A model generated the notes under the pieces. The model was not told the DNA's origin and ran no database searches. It was given only the letters and a program-made list of their open reading frames with translations. From contig NZ_JAQFFK010000005.1 of the NCBI RefSeq assembly GCF_027594145.1, positions 1 to 64,000 on the forward strand: a stretch of DNA of 64,000 nucleotides. The letters are read 5' to 3'. Below, piece after piece: positions 62,367-64,000 of this stretch (positions within the stretch are counted from its first letter, which is position 1; the number at the start of each line of letters is the position of its first letter). The translations under genes and the position numbers were made by a program. Source of the DNA: Methanococcoides alaskense. Lineage in GTDB: Archaea; Halobacteriota; Methanosarcinia; Methanosarcinales; Methanosarcinaceae.

Positions 62367-63279
62367 ATATCTCAATATAGCTTTTGCTCTTTTTGGTAAA
62401 TACTATATGGACAAACGTTCAAAGTATTTTTCCTTAAGACAAAATCTCCTCAGGTCCAGGATGAATCTGGGGTATGATCGATATCTTTCTGGTGCCCTCC
62501 TGATATCGATTCTCACCACATTAGGTATACTTCTCCTATTCTTTTTTGTTATAGCACTTATTGGTGTGCCAGTGATAGAGGCAAATAGGTTTGGTTTTCC
62601 AGCATGGACTGCTGCTTATCGTCCTTACCAGCCTATACTGATAGCGGTATTTGGAGGACTTACTTTTGCAGCTTTATGTTTTGGCAGTATTTATTCATTA
62701 CTGAAATATTATCCCGCTATGATCGCAGGTGATAGAAAACGCAGGATCGAACAGATGTTGCCTTATGCTATCAACTATATGTCTGCAATGTCTGGTGCAG
62801 GAGTTCTTCCAGTCGATCTCTTCCGTGCTCTTTCAAACAATGAGATCTATGGTGAAATGTGCGTTGAAGCAAAATATCTCGTACGTGATCTGGAAGTTCT
62901 TGGCAGTAACCTTGTGTCTGCAATGAAGAACCTTGCATCTGCAACACCATCTCCGATGTTACAGGAATTCCTTCAGGGTGCTATCACCGTTGTAACTTCT
63001 GGTGGTGAGCTTGAGCCATATTTCAAGATAAAGGCTGAACAGTATATCATTGATAACAGGCAGAGACAGAAAGAGTTTCTGGAAACTCTCGGTCTTCTTG
63101 GTGAGACATATGTTACTGCATTTGTCGCTGGTCCTTTGTTCCTTATTATCACAATAGCTATCGTATCACTCATGGGTGGTGCAGATGATATGTTCCTATA
63201 CATTCTTGTTTATGGCCTGATCCCAGTTGGAAGTGCGATGTTTCTTGTGATAATAAGTTTATTAACTCCGGAGGAATGA
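62359..63279 (+). CDS. TadC/FlaJ-like pilus membrane protein, first copy
   Basis: 306 residues. Helices lie at about 44-70, 90-112, 248-275 and 280-302. A central cytoplasmic T2SF domain has MLPYAINYMSAMSGAGVLPV and ALSNNEIYGEMCVEAKYLVR. It forms the membrane platform for the ATPase. It overlaps the ATPase gene by eight bases and is followed two bases later by a second, similar gene. Confidence 0.92.
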   Translation: MDKYLNIAFALFGKYYMDKRSKYFSLRQNLLRSRMNLGYDRYLSGALLISILTTLGILLLFFFVIALIGVPVIEANRFGFPAWTAAYRPYQPILIAVFGGLTFAALCFGSIYSLLKYYPAMIAGDRKRRIEQMLPYAINYMSAMSGAGVLPVDLFRALSNNEIYGEMCVEAKYLVRDLEVLGSNLVSAMKNLASATPSPMLQEFLQGAITVVTSGGELEPYFKIKAEQYIIDNRQRQKEFLETLGLLGETYVTAFVAGPLFLIITIAIVSLMGGADDMFLYILVYGLIPVGSAMFLVIISLLTPEE

Positions 63280-63281
63280 TC

Positions 63282-64000
63282 ATGAAGTTCAATAAAAAAA
63301 CCGGAAAAAATATTGTTGAAATTGATGAACTTGATGAGGATCAGCTCAGTGCCTATGAAGAACAGGTCATCCTAATGAAGCTTGATGATGTCAAGAAAGA
63401 TGATCGTTTAAGAGATTTCATGAAGGATCCCAAAGGTTCCTTTTCAACATATCCTTATTATGCCATGATCTTCAGTGTACCTGCAGCAATTCTATTCATG
63501 ATCGCTGGTTTGTACTTGACCTGGGGTACACCCGGCATTGATAATGTTCTAATTATTTCAAGCTGGATATTTATGCTCCCTCCTGCATTGACATACTATC
63601 GTAAAGCAAGTTACATCAACAAGGTAGAGGAATATCTTCCGAATTTTCTTCGTGATATTGCAGAGATGAGCAGAGCAGGTCTCACCCTTCCGTCTGCTGT
63701 AGGAACTGTTGCAAAAGGTGAATACGGTGAAATGACCGCGGAGATCCGTAAGATGGATGCTTCTCTTTCATGGGGTATCTCTTTTGAGGACACGCTTGAA
63801 ACTTTCGGAAAAAGGATGAACACCAGTCTTATTACTCGGTCAGTAGCACTTATCACACAGGCAAATCGTGCAGGAGGTCGTGTTTCTTTTGTCCTCGAGG
63901 CTGCTGCAAGGGATGCAAGTGAGATCAAGACCCTTGAACGGGAGCGCCGTGGTAACATGGCTGTTTATGTTGTGATCAGTTACATGTCATTCTTTGTATT
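63282..64000 (+). CDS. TadC/FlaJ-like pilus membrane protein, second copy (cut by window end)
   Basis: At least 239 residues to the window edge. A charged N-terminus (KTGKNIVEIDELDEDQLSAY) precedes two helices and the T2SF domain: YLPNFLRDIAEMSRAGLTLP, GEYGEMTAEIRKMDASLSWG and ANRAGGRVSFVLEAAARDA. Two consecutive TadC-like genes after one ATPase is the usual archaeal pilus arrangement. GGAGGAATGATC sets the ATG. The 3' end is missing. Confidence 0.92.
   Translation, partial: MKFNKKTGKNIVEIDELDEDQLSAYEEQVILMKLDDVKKDDRLRDFMKDPKGSFSTYPYYAMIFSVPAAILFMIAGLYLTWGTPGIDNVLIISSWIFMLPPALTYYRKASYINKVEEYLPNFLRDIAEMSRAGLTLPSAVGTVAKGEYGEMTAEIRKMDASLSWGISFEDTLETFGKRMNTSLITRSVALITQANRAGGRVSFVLEAAARDASEIKTLERERRGNMAVYVVISYMSFFV

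Overview
The window is chromosomal DNA of a methylotrophic methanogen of the Methanosarcinaceae, most likely Methanococcoides or a close relative. The main evidence is a molybdenum-type formylmethanofuran dehydrogenase operon in the order fmdE-F-A-C-D-B, a DUF39/NIL-ferredoxin/UPF0280 homocysteine set, archaeal ftsZ, AMP phosphorylase, Trm56, geranylgeranyl reductase, a TRAM protein and archaeal TATA boxes. None of more than 60 assigned genes ends in TAG. That fits an organism that reads UAG as pyrrolysine.

Region by region. 0-8 kb: small membrane proteins, an acetyltransferase, a PAS histidine kinase and a hypoxanthine-DNA glycosylase. One membrane protein is broken by an in-frame TGA. 7.2-12.2 kb: a patchwork of duplicated promoter/signal-peptide cassettes and repeated 3' gene tails. 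A 29-bp perfect direct repeat of the tRNA-Ser 3' end brackets about 3.8 kb that carries a winged-helix regulator and a large PGF-CTERM surface protein with a Cys-His-Asp core. 12.3-14.5 kb: an FKBP isomerase, then a frameshifted TnpB-only IS200/IS605-type element inside a gene remnant. 14.7-30.2 kb: housekeeping genes, comprising a histidine kinase, the homocysteine operon, AIM24, ftsZ behind a long hairpin-rich leader, a pterin-related gene, TRAM, lipid reductase, radical SAM, EngB and two paralogous surface proteins.

30.2-35.2 kb: accessory DNA with a MITE, a LysE exporter, orphan genes and an AT-rich zinc-ribbon/PD-(D/E)xK protein. 34.6-37.5 kb: an iron-sulfur assembly cluster with a regulator, an IscS that lacks the PLP lysine, and IscU fused to a DUF59-like domain. 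37.7-44.5 kb: the fmd operon ending in fdhD. 44.6-49.5 kb: secreted and membrane proteins, a NucS-like protein, mobile-element debris and a glycosyltransferase. 49.9-51.8 kb: thioredoxin, DGC protein and permease behind three copies of one operator-like dyad. 51.9-56.7 kb: a CBS protein, a histidine kinase, a two-repeat surface protein split by TGA, and a ModD-like enzyme. 57-64 kb: Nif3-like protein, Trm56, AMP phosphorylase, and the start of a type IV pilus-like ATPase plus two TadC-like membrane proteins, the last cut by the window edge.

Links between genes: the IscS/IscU block, FdhD and the persulfide-type homocysteine genes suggest sulfide-based sulfur chemistry without a classical cysteine desulfurase at this locus. 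Fmd catalyses the formyl-methanofuran step of the C1 pathway. No complete defence system or CRISPR array was seen.
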